Part shown: positions 1 to 10,546 of the stretch, piece by piece
Layout: every line of letters starts with the position of its first letter
Position numbering within the stretch: the stretch's first letter is position 1
Position numbers and translations under genes: made by a program
The notes under the pieces: model-generated
Database searches by the model: none
Seen by the model: only the letters and a program-made list of their open reading frames with translations
What the model was told of the DNA's origin: nothing
Source of the DNA: Gammaproteobacteria bacterium
GTDB taxonomy: Bacteria > Pseudomonadota > Gammaproteobacteria > Pseudomonadales > Pseudohongiellaceae
Direction of reading: 5' to 3'
DNA: 64,000 bases
NCBI GenBank assembly: GCA_002706685.1
Contig: PALV01000015.1
Coordinates: 185,110-249,109 of the forward strand

Positions 1-621
1 GAGCAACTGCTGGACTACTGTCGTCGGCAGGGCTGGCCGGAGCCGCGCTGGGTGCGCGAGGTCAGCCATGACTGGAGAGAGGGCTTCAGTCAGCGTCTGT
101 TGCCCGATTCGGAGGGTACGCACGATGGCTGGCGACCCCCACCGGGCAGCGATCTGCTGGTGGCCAGTCTGCGCCGACTGGTCAATGGTGCGCAGGACCT
201 GGAACAGACGCTGGAGTGGCTGCGCGGCAATGATATCTGCCTGCATGTCGTCAGTCTTGATGCCGAGCTTAGCCAGACCCGGACATTAAAGCGTACGCGG
301 GTGGATTTTGATGCGATCCTGGCAGAGCTGGCCGTCATTGAAGGCCGGCGCGGAGCCCAGCGTATGCTCAAGGTCAAACATGAGCAGCGCAGCAAGGGGC
401 GCTTCCTGGGAGGCAGCAAACCTTTTGGATATATGATTCACAGCAATGGCAAACTCATCGAAAACCCGCTGGAGCAACGTGTGTTGAAACAGATTCGCCA
501 GTTGCGCTCACAGGGGCTTTCGCTGCGGGCGATCGCCAGCCGTGTCAGCACGCCAATCGCACCGGTCAGCTTCAAGACGGTTCAGCGTGTGCTGCAGCGT
601 GAACAGCAGGAGCAGGACTGA
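1..621 (+). CDS. Serine recombinase-like protein, 5' end outside window
   Basis: The reading frame is open from the first base, so the gene starts upstream; the GTG at 52 is probably internal. The visible part looks like the middle and end of a resolvase/invertase-type serine recombinase: a stretch ending in FDAILAELAVIEGRR resembles the end of the catalytic domain and its long connecting helix. It is followed by KGRFLGGSKPFGY, which resembles the short linker found before the DNA-binding part, and a C-terminal helix-turn-helix-like segment (QLRSQGLSLRAIASRVS). The catalytic Ser would lie in the missing N terminus, so activity cannot be judged. It ends 2 bases before lolC. I see no inverted repeats or invertible segment beside it, so it may be a domesticated or regulatory relative. 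Confidence 0.6.
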   Translation, partial: EQLLDYCRRQGWPEPRWVREVSHDWREGFSQRLLPDSEGTHDGWRPPPGSDLLVASLRRLVNGAQDLEQTLEWLRGNDICLHVVSLDAELSQTRTLKRTRVDFDAILAELAVIEGRRGAQRMLKVKHEQRSKGRFLGGSKPFGYMIHSNGKLIENPLEQRVLKQIRQLRSQGLSLRAIASRVSTPIAPVSFKTVQRVLQREQQEQD

Positions 622-623
622 TC

Positions 624-1853
624 ATGCGCAAACCCCTGGCGCTGTTCATTGGTTTACGCTTCGTTCGCGCTCGCAAGAAAAATCAGCTGGTTTCCTTTGT
701 ATCACTTATCTCCATGCTGGGCATTGCGCTGGGTGTACTGGCGCTGATTGCCGTGCTTTCTGTGATTAATGCCTCTACAGGCACCATGCGTGAGGAAACA
801 CTCAAGGCAGTGCCGCATGCAGCGGTTACGTTGCCAGACGATCTGCTTGACTGGCGGGAGGCAGCTGACAGCCTTGCAGCCGCGCCAGGAGTGATTGCGG
901 TGGCGCCATTTCTGGAAAGTGAAGCCTGGCTGCAGTTTGATGGCCGCGGTGAGTTTGTTAATGTTCGTGGCGTAACACCGGAGACAGAAAAACAGATTCT
1001 GCAATCGCCAGACAGTCAGCTGCAGGCGATGCTGGATTTCCTGGCGGAAACACCCGATGGCATTATCCTGGGCACCCGGCTTGCCGGTCAGCTGGGCCTC
1101 TACCCGGGCATGCAGATGTCGGTCACGCCGCTCAACAGCCTGCTGCAGCGGCGTACCGAGGATGCCCGCAGTTTCCAGATGGTGGGTGTTGCTGATTTTG
1201 GTTTCTATGACAATGACGCCATGGCACTGGTCAACCTGCCAGTCGCCAGCCAGTTACTTACCGGCCGCGACGACGCGGTTCCGCAATTACGGCTGCGGGT
1301 GGACGATGTCCTCAATGCTGGCGTCATCGCGCGTGAAGCAGTTGCTGGCCGGTGGCCGGTAGCAAGCTGGAACGAAACCCGTCGCAGCCTGTTTGATGCA
1401 CTGCGCATGGAGAAAATCCTGACCGGCTTCATGCTGCTGATGATTGTGGTCATTGGCGCCGTCAACATCGTTGCAACACTGGTGATGGCGGTGGCTGACA
1501 AAAACGCCGATATCGCCATCCTGCGTACCATGGGGGCCAGCCGGGCAACCGTAATGTCAGTGTTTGTGATTCAGGGCTTTGCCGCGGGGGTGCTGGGCAC
1601 GCTGCTCGGCGCCGCCGGTGGTGTGTTGCTGGCAATGAATCTGGGGCAGATCACGCGCGCATTCCAGGGCGCACTGAATGCGATGCTGGCGCCAGGTGAT
1701 GTCTACATGATTGCCCATCTGGATGCGCTGATTCTTTGGTCTGATGTCGTGCTGGTCTGTCTGTGTGCTCTGGGTGTCAGTCTAATGGCCACCCTGTATC
1801 CGGCGTGGCGGGCTTCCCGTGTGCAGCCGGCGGACGTACTGCGCTATGAATAA
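624..1853 (+). CDS. lolC: Lipoprotein-releasing ABC transporter permease LolC-like
   Basis: An inner-membrane permease of the LolCDE machine, which extracts lipoproteins from the inner membrane and hands them to LolA. The 409-residue protein has the LolC/LolE plan: an N-terminal membrane helix (about residues 25-48), a large periplasmic domain, and three C-terminal helices with the FtsX-type motif [16 protein letters not shown] (about residues 290-305). It ends in a conserved [18 protein letters not shown] tail. It is followed at 21 bases by lolD and then a second permease, so the operon encodes the heteromeric C-D-E complex. The ATG at 624 follows a purine-rich AGGAG stretch. LolC versus LolE is assigned by position and length only. 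Confidence 0.9.
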   Translation: MRKPLALFIGLRFVRARKKNQLVSFVSLISMLGIALGVLALIAVLSVINASTGTMREETLKAVPHAAVTLPDDLLDWREAADSLAAAPGVIAVAPFLESEAWLQFDGRGEFVNVRGVTPETEKQILQSPDSQLQAMLDFLAETPDGIILGTRLAGQLGLYPGMQMSVTPLNSLLQRRTEDARSFQMVGVADFGFYDNDAMALVNLPVASQLLTGRDDAVPQLRLRVDDVLNAGVIAREAVAGRWPVASWNETRRSLFDALRMEKILTGFMLLMIVVIGAVNIVATLVMAVADKNADIAILRTMGASRATVMSVFVIQGFAAGVLGTLLGAAGGVLLAMNLGQITRAFQGALNAMLAPGDVYMIAHLDALILWSDVVLVCLCALGVSLMATLYPAWRASRVQPADVLRYE

Positions 1854-1873
1854 GGTGTCGCCACCAAACATTA

Positions 1874-2581
1874 ATGGAGAGAGTCGTTTTGGAGCAAACC
1901 GCTAACGTCATCAGTTGTCGTCACCTGCGCAAGTCCTACACCCAGGGACCTCAACAGGTGGACGTGCTGCTGGACATCAACCTGAATGTCCGTCCCGCCG
2001 AATGTGTGGCTATTGTTGGCAGCTCCGGCTCCGGTAAAACAACGCTGCTTAATCTGCTGGGCGGGCTGGATGCGCCCAGTGGCGGTGAGATTTACGTTGC
2101 CGGGCAGGATCTGTCCAGACTGTCAGAGTCCGAGCGCGGTCAGCTGCGCAACCGTTATCTGGGATTTGTTTATCAATTCCATCACCTGCTGGGTGAGTTC
2201 AGTGCGCTGGAGAACGTTGCCATGCCTTTGCTTATTGGCGGGCAAAGCAGCCGCGAGGCCTATCCGCGCGCGTCGGAGTTGCTGGGTGAAGTGGGTCTGA
2301 GTCACCGTCTGAATCACAAACCCTCGGAGCTGTCCGGCGGTGAACGGCAGCGGGTTGCCATTGCCCGGGCACTGGTCGCCTCGCCACGCTGTGTACTGAT
2401 GGACGAACCCACCGGTAATCTTGACCGTCGCACGGCTGAAGGCATCCACACGCTGATGCAGACACTGAATAAATCACTTCAGACCAGTTTTGTGGTTGTG
2501 ACGCATGACGAGCGTTTTGCAGCGAGTCTGGATCGTGTGCTGGTGCTGAACCAGGGCACTCTGGAAGCTGAGCATGCTTGA
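1874..2581 (+). CDS. lolD: Lipoprotein-releasing ABC transporter ATPase LolD
   Basis: The cytoplasmic ATPase that powers LolC/LolE. All ABC motifs are intact: Walker [10 protein letters not shown], a Q-loop near FVYQFHHLL, signature [15 protein letters not shown], Walker [13 protein letters not shown] and the switch His in [10 protein letters not shown]. At 235 residues it has normal LolD length. The ATG at 1874 is given. A TTG at 1889 is a credible alternative start, because GGAGAG lies about 8 bases before it and the N terminus would then begin [10 protein letters not shown]. The gene overlaps the next permease gene by 8 bases if that gene uses its first ATG. Confidence 0.93.
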   Translation: MERVVLEQTANVISCRHLRKSYTQGPQQVDVLLDINLNVRPAECVAIVGSSGSGKTTLLNLLGGLDAPSGGEIYVAGQDLSRLSESERGQLRNRYLGFVYQFHHLLGEFSALENVAMPLLIGGQSSREAYPRASELLGEVGLSHRLNHKPSELSGGERQRVAIARALVASPRCVLMDEPTGNLDRRTAEGIHTLMQTLNKSLQTSFVVVTHDERFAASLDRVLVLNQGTLEAEHA

Positions 2582-3893
2582 GCAGGGCGATTCAGCACGG
2601 GCTGGTTTTCTTGCGTCTATGAAGCTGGCCGCACGTATTGCGCTGCGTTATGTGGGCGCACGCCGACGGCAGGCAGGAGATGCAGGCGGGCAGAGTGGCC
2701 AGCTGGTCAACTTCATGTCGCGGCTGACCATCAGTGGCCTTGCCCTGAGTGTTGCCATCCTGATCACTGTACTGTCGGTGATGAACGGTTTTGATCGCGA
2801 AGTCAGGGAAAATGTATTGGGCGTGCTGCCGCATGCAGCGGTGCAGACCGAGGACAGCGTCAGCGCCGAGCGCTGGCAGTTGCTGGCACAGCAGATCGCA
2901 GCTATTGACGGGGTGATTGCCACTTCACCGGTGCTGGAGGTCAATGGCGTGCTGGCGAGGGACAACAACAGTCGTGCAGTGCTGGTCAATGGTATCGACG
3001 TAGAGCAGGAGCTTCAGACATCCGCGCTGGGCAGCTTCATGCAACAGGGTTCGCTGCAGGCACTGACCGAGCGTCGTTTCCAGATTGTGATGGGGCATAC
3101 GCTGGCTCAGCAGCTTGGCGTTGGACTCGGAGACGACGTCAATCTCTACAGCCTGGACATTTCCATCAACCCGATCGCACCTTTGCCTGTGCAGCGCCGC
3201 TTTACGGTGGCCGGTATCTATCGGGTGGGCACGCAGGAGCTGGATGAGCGACTGGTGATGATTGCGCTGCCGGATGCCCAGGCGCTGTATCGGGAGCCAC
3301 AAAGATTCAACGGCTTGCGTCTGCGCACGAATGATGTACTGGCGGTGAATTCATTGCGAGCACCTGTCCAGGAACAGCTGCCACAGGGTTTTTATCTACA
3401 GACCTGGACGCAGTGGTTCGGTGCCATCTACGAGAACATACAGCTGTCTCGCACCATCGTTGGGTTTCTGCTGTGGCTGCTGGTGGCTGTGGCCGCCTTT
3501 AATCTGGTTGTCAGCCTGATCATGATCGTGCGCGACAAACGCAGTGACATCGCGATCCTGCGCACCATGGGTGCCTCACCGGGAACCATTGCCCGCATAT
3601 TCCTGCTGCAGGGTTGTCTGATCGGACTGGTCGGCGCCGGCATTGGCCTGTTTGCCGGCTCACTGCTGGCGCTGAATGTGTCATCCTTGTTCGCGCTGTT
3701 TGAGCAGTGGAGTGGCACCCAGCTGTTGAGTGCAGACGTTTATCCAGTCGACTTCCTGCCCTCCCAGCTGATGCTGTCTGATATTGTCGCCGTGTGTATT
3801 GGCGTGCTGGTGCTGTGCCTGCTGGCCAGCGTCTATCCGGCCTGGCGTGCTGCGCGAGTATTGCCAGCCGAAGCACTGCGCGCAGCAGACTGA
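2574..3893 (+). CDS. lolE: Lipoprotein-releasing ABC transporter permease LolE-like
   Basis: The second LolCDE permease, paralogous to the product of the gene at 624. It shares the N-terminal membrane segment ([20 protein letters not shown]), periplasmic domain, C-terminal FtsX-like helices with [17 protein letters not shown], and the [17 protein letters not shown] tail. The first ATG (2574) overlaps lolD and adds a polar 15-residue leader. The ATG at 2619 ([16 protein letters not shown]) gives the N terminus usual for this family and may be the true start; neither has a strong Shine-Dalgarno sequence. Having separate C and E genes is the gammaproteobacterial arrangement, in contrast to homodimeric LolF types. 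Confidence 0.9.
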   Translation: MLEQGDSARAGFLASMKLAARIALRYVGARRRQAGDAGGQSGQLVNFMSRLTISGLALSVAILITVLSVMNGFDREVRENVLGVLPHAAVQTEDSVSAERWQLLAQQIAAIDGVIATSPVLEVNGVLARDNNSRAVLVNGIDVEQELQTSALGSFMQQGSLQALTERRFQIVMGHTLAQQLGVGLGDDVNLYSLDISINPIAPLPVQRRFTVAGIYRVGTQELDERLVMIALPDAQALYREPQRFNGLRLRTNDVLAVNSLRAPVQEQLPQGFYLQTWTQWFGAIYENIQLSRTIVGFLLWLLVAVAAFNLVVSLIMIVRDKRSDIAILRTMGASPGTIARIFLLQGCLIGLVGAGIGLFAGSLLALNVSSLFALFEQWSGTQLLSADVYPVDFLPSQLMLSDIVAVCIGVLVLCLLASVYPAWRAARVLPAEALRAAD

Positions 3894-3949
3894 CCCAAGA
3901 GCAGCTATAACCCCAGCATGGACGTCAGCAATTCTTGGGGTGAGCAGGG

Positions 3950-6472
3950 ATGCGCTCAGCACTGGCCCTGTTCTGCCTGGGTATTTATGCCATCAGTTTT
4001 ATGCCGCGACTGCCCGACATCGGTTCTGGCATCGCAGCGCTGCTGACTATACTTCTGCTTTTTGCGCTGACGGCCATCTGGTGGCGCGCCCCTACCAGCA
4101 CCTGGAAAACCTTTGCCTGCCTGTTGTTATGCCTGAGCCTGGGTGCCGGGCGTGCGGTTTATCACGGACTGATTATCACAGAAAGTCGTTTGCCTGCCGC
4201 GCTTGAAGGCCGTGATATCTGGGTAGAGGGACAGGTTGAAGGCCTGCCAGAAGGCGCATCGGCTGGGTCTGTTACATACCGTTCTGGCGGGCAGCAGACT
4301 CGTTTTCAGTTGCGCGTGGAACACAGCTGTCTGCGGTTGTTGCCAGAGAACTGTGAGGAGAGTGCGCCGGTTCTGACTGGTCATCTGATCGCCCTGAACG
4401 CCTACGGTTCAGTCACCGGTGAGTTTGATGGTGGCGTTGCTGCTGTTCCACAAAGCGGAGAGACATGGCGCCTGCGCGTCCGGCTCAATCGTGTGCACGG
4501 GTTCGCAAATCCGGGCGGATATGACTTCGAGGCGGCTCAGGCCCAGCAGGGGATCGTGGCCCGCGGTTATGTGCGGGCGACCACCTTCAATCAGCGGCTG
4601 CGACCGGCGGCCTGGTCGATTGATCAGTGGCGCATACAGATCCGTAAGCAGGTTTACGCCACAGACACCTTGCAGTTTCCGGGCTTGCTGACAGCGCTGA
4701 CGACGGGTCTGCGCAGCGGCATCAGCAACGGGCAGTGGGACACGCTGACTGCCACTGGGACCAACCATCTGATGGTCATCTCCGGACTGCATGTGGGTCT
4801 GGTCGCCACTGCCTGCTACTGGATTATCAATCTGCTGGCGCGAATGTCCGCGTCCATGCTGGAGCGCATACCGGCACAGCGTCTCGCTGGGCTGGCGGCG
4901 GTGCTTGGCGCCTGGCTTTACAGTGCCATGGCCGGTTTTTCACTGCCAACTCAGCGTGCGGTGATAATGGTCTCGATGCTGATGCTGGCGCAGCTATTGG
5001 GCCGGCAGGTCTTGCCTGGCTATCGAATATTGCTGGCCATGGCTGCAGTGCTGGGTTTCGATCCACTGGCAGTCACACAGGCCGGTTTCTGGCTGTCGTT
5101 TGTGGCCGTTGGTGCTCTGCTACTGTTGTTTGCCGGCCCGCAGCAAATGGGACCGCCGGCCAGTGCTCAATCCAATCGGCTGCGCTGGGGAGAACATGCC
5201 AGTCTGCTATGGCTCAAACCGCAAATTGCCGTCAGCATCGCGCTGCTGGTCCCGCTGCTGTTATGGACGGGGCAGGTGTCATGGATATCACCGCTGGTGA
5301 ACCTGCTGGCAATTCCCGTTGTCAGCTTCTGGGTTGTACCGCTGGCGCTTGTCGGCATCGTGCTGCTTCCCGTGTCGAGCGCAGCTGCGCAGTGGACGCT
5401 TGTGGGCGCCGACACAGGACTGGTCATACTGATGCGGGGGCTGGAGTCTGTTGCCAGCTGGCAGCCACTATGGCAGGGGCCGGTGATTTCAGCACTGACA
5501 GTGCTGTGTGTTTCAGTTGGCTGTTTATTGTTACTGCTGCCGCGTGGTCTGTTGCCGCGCTGGCCGGCCCTGCTGCTGATGCTGCCACTGCTGGCGCCGC
5601 CGCGACCCGATAGACCGGGCCCGGGAGAACTGTGGTTGCAGATGCTGGATGTGGGGCAGGGCCTGGCCGTGCTGTTGCAGACCAGTCACCACAGCATGCT
5701 GTTCGATACCGGGACGGCACTGGGTCCAGACTACGATGCCGGACGCGCGGCGATTCTGCCGGCACTAAAACAGGCAGGGATACAGCAGCTGGACATATTG
5801 ATCATCAGTCACTGGCATCAGGATCACTACGGAGGCCTGAGCTCAATACTCGGTTCAGTAAGGGTGAGGCAACTGGTCAGCAGCGCCCCGGAACGGTTCC
5901 GGGATTTTAACGGCGTGTCAGACGCCTCAATGCAGCCTTGTCGCAGCGGCCATTATTGGCAGTGGGATTCTGTCGCGTTCCGGGTGCTGCATCCTGACCC
6001 GACCGAGCGGGGCGGCGGTGGTGACAACCCCAACAACACTTCCTGCGTCGTTCATGTATCGGCAGGCTCACATGCGCTGCTGCTGACTGGCGACATAGAA
6101 GCGCCGGTCGAACGCAGGTTGCTCATACAGCAGGGTGATTTGCTGGCTGCCGATGTCCTGCTTGCGGCCCATCACGGCAGTGACAGCTCCAGCACCGAGG
6201 CCTGGCTGCGGCAGGTAGCGCCAGACTGGCTGCTGGTGTCGGCCGGTTATCGCAATCGATTCGGTCATCCGGATCCGGCAGTGCTGCAGCGGGCCCGGGC
6301 ATTGGGCATTGAGGTGCTGCGTACCGATCACCATGGCGCAGTCACGATGATGCTGGGTGGGCCGGGCGAAGCAGAATTAAAAGGCCTGCACAGACGCGAG
6401 CAGCGGCGTTTCTGGCATAACAACCCGTCTGGCGAATATGGTAAAGTAGCCGGCAAATCAGCGGGAGATTAA
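3950..6472 (+). CDS. comEC: ComEC/Rec2 family DNA internalisation channel
   Basis: A polytopic inner-membrane protein of natural transformation, thought to carry single-stranded DNA into the cytoplasm. At 840 residues it has a hydrophobic N terminus, a soluble OB-like insert (about 60-200), the competence membrane domain with NHLMVISGLHVGL (about 270), and a C-terminal metallo-beta-lactamase-like domain. In that domain SHWHQDHYGG (about residue 620), LLTGDI (about 712) and AAHHGSDSS (about 740) supply metal ligands. It is preceded by GGGGTGAGCAGGG at the start codon. It lies between lolE and exbB, as in Pseudomonas. No pilus or other competence genes are in the window, so uptake ability cannot be concluded. 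Confidence 0.92.
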   Translation: MRSALALFCLGIYAISFMPRLPDIGSGIAALLTILLLFALTAIWWRAPTSTWKTFACLLLCLSLGAGRAVYHGLIITESRLPAALEGRDIWVEGQVEGLPEGASAGSVTYRSGGQQTRFQLRVEHSCLRLLPENCEESAPVLTGHLIALNAYGSVTGEFDGGVAAVPQSGETWRLRVRLNRVHGFANPGGYDFEAAQAQQGIVARGYVRATTFNQRLRPAAWSIDQWRIQIRKQVYATDTLQFPGLLTALTTGLRSGISNGQWDTLTATGTNHLMVISGLHVGLVATACYWIINLLARMSASMLERIPAQRLAGLAAVLGAWLYSAMAGFSLPTQRAVIMVSMLMLAQLLGRQVLPGYRILLAMAAVLGFDPLAVTQAGFWLSFVAVGALLLLFAGPQQMGPPASAQSNRLRWGEHASLLWLKPQIAVSIALLVPLLLWTGQVSWISPLVNLLAIPVVSFWVVPLALVGIVLLPVSSAAAQWTLVGADTGLVILMRGLESVASWQPLWQGPVISALTVLCVSVGCLLLLLPRGLLPRWPALLLMLPLLAPPRPDRPGPGELWLQMLDVGQGLAVLLQTSHHSMLFDTGTALGPDYDAGRAAILPALKQAGIQQLDILIISHWHQDHYGGLSSILGSVRVRQLVSSAPERFRDFNGVSDASMQPCRSGHYWQWDSVAFRVLHPDPTERGGGGDNPNNTSCVVHVSAGSHALLLTGDIEAPVERRLLIQQGDLLAADVLLAAHHGSDSSSTEAWLRQVAPDWLLVSAGYRNRFGHPDPAVLQRARALGIEVLRTDHHGAVTMMLGGPGEAELKGLHRREQRRFWHNNPSGEYGKVAGKSAGD

Positions 6473-6476
6473 GCTT

Positions 6477-7181
6477 GTGGTAGAAATCGTAATGGCCGGT
6501 GGCTGGTTGATGCTGCCAATTATCCTGTGTTCGATTCTGGCAATCGCCATCGTCATCGAACGTTTCTGGACACTCAGCAGCAATCGCATTGCGCCGCGTT
6601 ATGCGGTTGGCCAGGTCTGGACCTGGATCAAAAACGGCGAGCTGGACTCCAACAAAATGCGCGAACTGCGCATGGGCTCTCCGCTGGGTCAGATTCTGGC
6701 AGCCGGTCTGCTGCATGCCCGCCAGGGCCGACAGGCGATGAACGATGCCATCGAACAGAGCGCCGCCGCTGTCATCCATGAACTGGAGCGTTATCTGAGC
6801 ACGCTCGGCACCATCGCCGCCATCACCCCGCTGCTGGGCCTGCTTGGCACGGTAGTTGGCATGATCCGGGTGTTTACTGAAATCATGATTCAGGGCACCG
6901 GCAACGCCAATGCGCTGGCCGGTGGTATCTCCGAAGCCCTGATTACCACCGCCGCCGGCCTGACGGTGGCCATCCCGGCATATGCCTGCCATCGCTACTT
7001 TGTCCGCAAAGTGGATTCGCTGGTGCTGTCGCTGGAGCAGGAGTCTGCCAAACTGGTAGAAGCGCTGCACGGTGATCGCCGCGTAGACATCAAGGACTTT
7101 GTGACACTGCCCGAAACCAGCGCTGCCCGCGATAATGCACAGCAGCAGGCGGCTGCCAGTGTTGAGGCAACTGGCTCGTGA
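6477..7181 (+). CDS. exbB: MotA/TolQ/ExbB proton-channel family protein
   Basis: An inner-membrane subunit that couples proton flow to envelope processes together with the ExbD partner that follows. The 234-residue protein has an N-terminal helix (residues 5-25), a cytoplasmic segment, and two further helices around ITPLLGLLGTVVGMI and ALITTAAGLTVAIPAY, the family hallmark. The start is a GTG at 6477 with GGGAG about 12 bases upstream. The gene overlaps exbD by 4 bases (GTGA), which implies translational coupling. In relatives this pair sits beside lpxK and msbA and has no dedicated TonB, so its partner is uncertain. TolQ-like use is possible. Confidence 0.88.
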   Translation: MVEIVMAGGWLMLPIILCSILAIAIVIERFWTLSSNRIAPRYAVGQVWTWIKNGELDSNKMRELRMGSPLGQILAAGLLHARQGRQAMNDAIEQSAAAVIHELERYLSTLGTIAAITPLLGLLGTVVGMIRVFTEIMIQGTGNANALAGGISEALITTAAGLTVAIPAYACHRYFVRKVDSLVLSLEQESAKLVEALHGDRRVDIKDFVTLPETSAARDNAQQQAAASVEATGS

Positions 7182-7639
7182 AGTTTCCGCGTCGCACGCT
7201 GGAAGACCCCGTCATCAATCTGACACCACTGATTGATGTTGTTTTCCTGCTGCTGATCTTTTTTATGGTGACCACAACGTTTACTCGAGAGACCCGGCTG
7301 GCTGTCAATCTGCCAGAGGCGGAAGCGACGGCCGCCGAACCTGCACCCGACCAGATCGAAGTGATGGTCAGCCAGACAGGACGCTACAGCATCAATAATG
7401 TGTTGCTGGCCGATAACACCAGCGCCACATTGCAGGCACAACTGCTGGAAGTTGCTGCCGGCAACCGGCAGCAGACCATCCTGCTGGTGGCTGATGCAGA
7501 AGCCAGCCACCAGGCCGTAATTACCGCCATGGATGCAATAGGCCAGGCAGGATTCAGTGGCTTCAGTATCGCAACCCGCGAACCCGGTGAAGAGCAGGGT
7601 GCCGACAGTACGGTCGAGGGGGGCGGTGTCAATGAGTGA
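7178..7639 (+). CDS. exbD: ExbD/TolR family protein
   Basis: The partner of the preceding ExbB. It is 153 residues with a short cytoplasmic N terminus, one membrane helix whose beginning carries the functional Asp in LTPLIDVVFLLLIFFMV (about residues 16-32), and a periplasmic domain of the usual size. The start is GTG, inside the end of exbB. The reading frame ends at 7639, overlapping the ATG of msbA (7632) by 8 bases, so exbB, exbD and msbA should be one transcript. Confidence 0.9.
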   Translation: MKFPRRTLEDPVINLTPLIDVVFLLLIFFMVTTTFTRETRLAVNLPEAEATAAEPAPDQIEVMVSQTGRYSINNVLLADNTSATLQAQLLEVAAGNRQQTILLVADAEASHQAVITAMDAIGQAGFSGFSIATREPGEEQGADSTVEGGGVNE

Positions 7640-9485
7640 TACCCAACCACAACAGGCACCAGGCCAGTCGCCTACATCCGGCCCCGAAGCCGCTGCCCTG
7701 ATGACCGGGGCACAGGTATACGCCCGGCTGCTGCGTTACATCCGACCCTTCCTGGGCTATTTTGCGATCAGCCTGCTGGGTTACATCATTTTTGCGGTCA
7801 CCACGCCGGCTACTGCTGCCTGGCTGGGCTGGACCATCGATCAGATCGAAGCCAATAACGCCGACGCGCGTATCATCAGTCCCATTCTTTGTGTGCTGAT
7901 TGTGCTGGCGCGCGGTGTTGGCGGGTTTCTGGGACACTATTCGCTTGAACATACTGCCAATCACGTGGTGCACAAACTGCGCTGCGAGGTGCTCGACCAG
8001 CTGTTGAATGTGCCGATAGCCTATTACGATCGCAACACCATCGGCCGTCTGGTATCCAAAGTCACCTACGACGTCATGCAGATCAAGGGTGCGGCCACAA
8101 ACGCTATTACCGTTGTGCTTCGCGAAGGCCTTACCGTGATTGGCCTGCTGGCCTGGCTTTTCTGGGTTAACTGGCGCCTCAGCCTGGTTTTCCTGCTGGT
8201 GGCGCCGTGCATGGCACTCATCGTTCACATGGCCACCAAACGCTATCGCCGCTACAGTCGCCAGATGCAGGACTCCATGGGTGACGTCACACAGATTGCC
8301 AATGAGTCCATCAAGGGCCAGAAAGTGATTCGCACCTTTAACGCTGGTGAATATGTTTCGGAGCGCTTTCTGCGCTCCAGCGAGCGCAACCGTCGCCAGA
8401 ACATGAAGATGGTGGTTACCGAAGCCACCGCCACACCACTGATCCAGTTGATCGTCGCGATGGCCATGGCCATTCTGATCTGGCTGGCGCTGGCGCCGGA
8501 ATTTCTCGGCGGGGCATCAGCAGGGGAGGTGGTGACCTTCCTGACACTGGCCGGCATGCTCAGCAAACCACTGCGACAACTGTCCGGCGTCAATGCCATC
8601 ATCCAGCGTGGCATATCTGCTGCCAGCAGTATTTTTGAGCTGCTCGACAATGAGCGCGAACGTGACACTGGCACGCATACAGCGGGCCGGGTCAAAGGTC
8701 TGGTGGAGTTTGATCAGTTGCAGTTTGCCTACGAGTCGGCCAAACCCGTGCTGAACGGCATCACGCTGCGTGTCGAACCGGGTACCACTGTCGCGCTGGT
8801 GGGCCGCTCTGGCAGTGGCAAGTCCACGCTGGTGAATATGCTGCCGCGCTTCTATGACTATCAACAGGGTGAGATCCGTCTCGATGGCGTTCCAATAACA
8901 GAATACGCCCTGAATAATCTGCGTCAGCAAATGGCCATGGTGACGCAGGACGTCGTGCTGTTTGAGGGCTCTGTCGCCGAGAATATTGCCTACGGTCTGG
9001 GCGAAGAAGTCACGCTGGAAAAGGTACAGCAGGCGGCGCGCAATGCACATGCCGACGAGTTCATTCAGAAACTGCCGGGTGGCTATGATGCCCAGGTCGG
9101 TGATGGTGGCGGACTGCTGTCGGGTGGGCAAAGACAGCGGCTGGCAATTGCACGCGCCTTCCTGAAAGACTCACCGGTATTGATACTGGACGAAGCAACC
9201 TCGGCACTGGATACCGAGTCCGAGCAGCATATCCAGCAGGCACTGGCAGAGCTGATTCGCGGCCGCACTACCTTTGTCATCGCACACCGCCTGTCCACCA
9301 TCGAGAACGCCGATCTGATTGTCGTCATGGATCAGGGGCGCATCGTTGAAAGTGGCACGCATAAAGAGCTGCTGGCGCTTGATAAACACTATGCACGTTT
9401 GCACCGCATGCAGTTCAGTGAGTCGGGCCTCATGAATCCGCTCGACAGTGACAGTGAAAGTCAAGCCAGCGAGTCTGCGGGCTGA
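7632..9485 (+). CDS. msbA: Lipid A export ATP-binding/permease MsbA
   Basis: A half-size ABC exporter predicted to flip core-lipid A across the inner membrane. The 617-residue protein has six membrane helices in the first about 330 residues and a nucleotide-binding domain with Walker A GRSGSGKST, signature LSGGQRQRLAIARAF, Walker B VLILDEATSALD and the switch His in VIAHRLSTI. I chose the ATG at 7632 because it overlaps exbD by 8 bases and gives a standard N terminus. An earlier in-frame start at 7557 would lie deep inside exbD. Direct linkage to lpxK supports MsbA over a drug exporter. Confidence 0.92.
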   Translation: MSDTQPQQAPGQSPTSGPEAAALMTGAQVYARLLRYIRPFLGYFAISLLGYIIFAVTTPATAAWLGWTIDQIEANNADARIISPILCVLIVLARGVGGFLGHYSLEHTANHVVHKLRCEVLDQLLNVPIAYYDRNTIGRLVSKVTYDVMQIKGAATNAITVVLREGLTVIGLLAWLFWVNWRLSLVFLLVAPCMALIVHMATKRYRRYSRQMQDSMGDVTQIANESIKGQKVIRTFNAGEYVSERFLRSSERNRRQNMKMVVTEATATPLIQLIVAMAMAILIWLALAPEFLGGASAGEVVTFLTLAGMLSKPLRQLSGVNAIIQRGISAASSIFELLDNERERDTGTHTAGRVKGLVEFDQLQFAYESAKPVLNGITLRVEPGTTVALVGRSGSGKSTLVNMLPRFYDYQQGEIRLDGVPITEYALNNLRQQMAMVTQDVVLFEGSVAENIAYGLGEEVTLEKVQQAARNAHADEFIQKLPGGYDAQVGDGGGLLSGGQRQRLAIARAFLKDSPVLILDEATSALDTESEQHIQQALAELIRGRTTFVIAHRLSTIENADLIVVMDQGRIVESGTHKELLALDKHYARLHRMQFSESGLMNPLDSDSESQASESAG

Positions 9486-10546
9486 TGTGGCTGGTCGATG
9501 CCTGGTATCGTGGTGCCTGGTGGCTGCAGCTGCTTCGCCCGTTATCCTGGTTGTTTAACTTGCTTGCCGCGGCACGCAGGGGACGTCTGACAGCACAGCA
9601 ATGCACATCAGCCTTGCCCGTCATTATCGTTGGTAATCTGACAGTGGGCGGCGCTGGCAAAACACCCGTTGTACTGGCGCTCGGTGGTGCCCTGCGGCAG
9701 CAGGGATGGCGGGTCGGCGTACTGAGCCGGGGTTACGGTGGTCAGTCCCGCCACTATCCACTGTTTGTCGAGGCAGACACAGATGTGCGCGCCAGTGGTG
9801 ATGAAGCACGACTGCTGCGTCGCCATCATCGTGGCCCACTGGTCGTCGATCCCGACCGTTGCCGGGGGCTGCGTGCACTGGAGGAAAGCGGGCTGTGTGA
9901 TGTCGTTGTGTGTGATGATGGTCTGCAGCACTATCGACTGGGGCGGGATATCGAGGTCGTAGTAGTCGACGCCGAGCGTGGTTTTGGTAACGGCCTGACG
10001 CTGCCCGCCGGCCCGATGCGCGAGCCCGCGCAGCGACTTGCCGGAGTGGATGTTATCGTGTTGAATGGCAAGCAGGCAGAGGCTCAGCTGGCTACGACTT
10101 TAGAACAACAATCCACAACGATCGGTTCCGTGCACTTGCAGCCAGCCGCGTGGATCAATGTAAAAACCGGGCAGCGCGTCAGCCTGCAGAATTTTCAGAT
10201 GGTGAAACTCTCCGACGAGAGTGATAAGCGCCAGGTGTATGCAATAGCAGGAATAGGCCATCCGCAACGCTTTTTTGATTCTCTGTCGGCGATGGGGATC
10301 ACCGCTCACTGCGAGGGTTTTCCGGATCATTACGCCTACCGGGCAGCCGATCTGTCCTTCGCTGGCAAAGACCTGCTGTTGATGACAGAAAAAGATGCGG
10401 TCAAATGTGAACGCTTTGCCCAGGACAACTGGTGGTATCTGGCCATTGAACCACAACTGGACAAGGATGTGCTGACTGCCGTGATAAACAGACTGAACAC
10501 CATTCGCAGCACGTCTGCGAACATGGGAGACAAGGAACATGGATAA
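9485..10546 (+). CDS. lpxK: Tetraacyldisaccharide 4'-kinase LpxK
   Basis: Phosphorylates the 4' position of the lipid A disaccharide at the inner membrane, the sixth step of the Raetz pathway. The 353-residue protein has a hydrophobic membrane-binding N terminus and the LpxK P-loop [15 protein letters not shown] (about residues 42-56). It also has VLSRGYGG, and [12 protein letters not shown] (about 140) containing the catalytic Asp region. Its ATG overlaps the msbA stop codon (TGATG) and its end overlaps the next small gene by 8 bases, so the run is translationally coupled. Confidence 0.94.
   Translation: MWLVDAWYRGAWWLQLLRPLSWLFNLLAAARRGRLTAQQCTSALPVIIVGNLTVGGAGKTPVVLALGGALRQQGWRVGVLSRGYGGQSRHYPLFVEADTDVRASGDEARLLRRHHRGPLVVDPDRCRGLRALEESGLCDVVVCDDGLQHYRLGRDIEVVVVDAERGFGNGLTLPAGPMREPAQRLAGVDVIVLNGKQAEAQLATTLEQQSTTIGSVHLQPAAWINVKTGQRVSLQNFQMVKLSDESDKRQVYAIAGIGHPQRFFDSLSAMGITAHCEGFPDHYAYRAADLSFAGKDLLLMTEKDAVKCERFAQDNWWYLAIEPQLDKDVLTAVINRLNTIRSTSANMGDKEHG

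Noticed and set aside
1..621. Calling the first gene part of an active invertible or mobile element
   Set aside because: The catalytic N terminus is outside the window and no flanking inverted repeats or target duplications are visible next to lolC.
3894..3939. cccaaga/tcttggg inverted repeat before comEC
   Set aside because: Only 7 bp with a 32-base loop and no T-run; not convincing as a terminator.
4735..5613. A 292-codon frame overlapping comEC
   Set aside because: Same-strand out-of-frame shadow of a clear ComEC protein, Cys/Ala/Gly-rich as expected for a GC-rich shifted frame.
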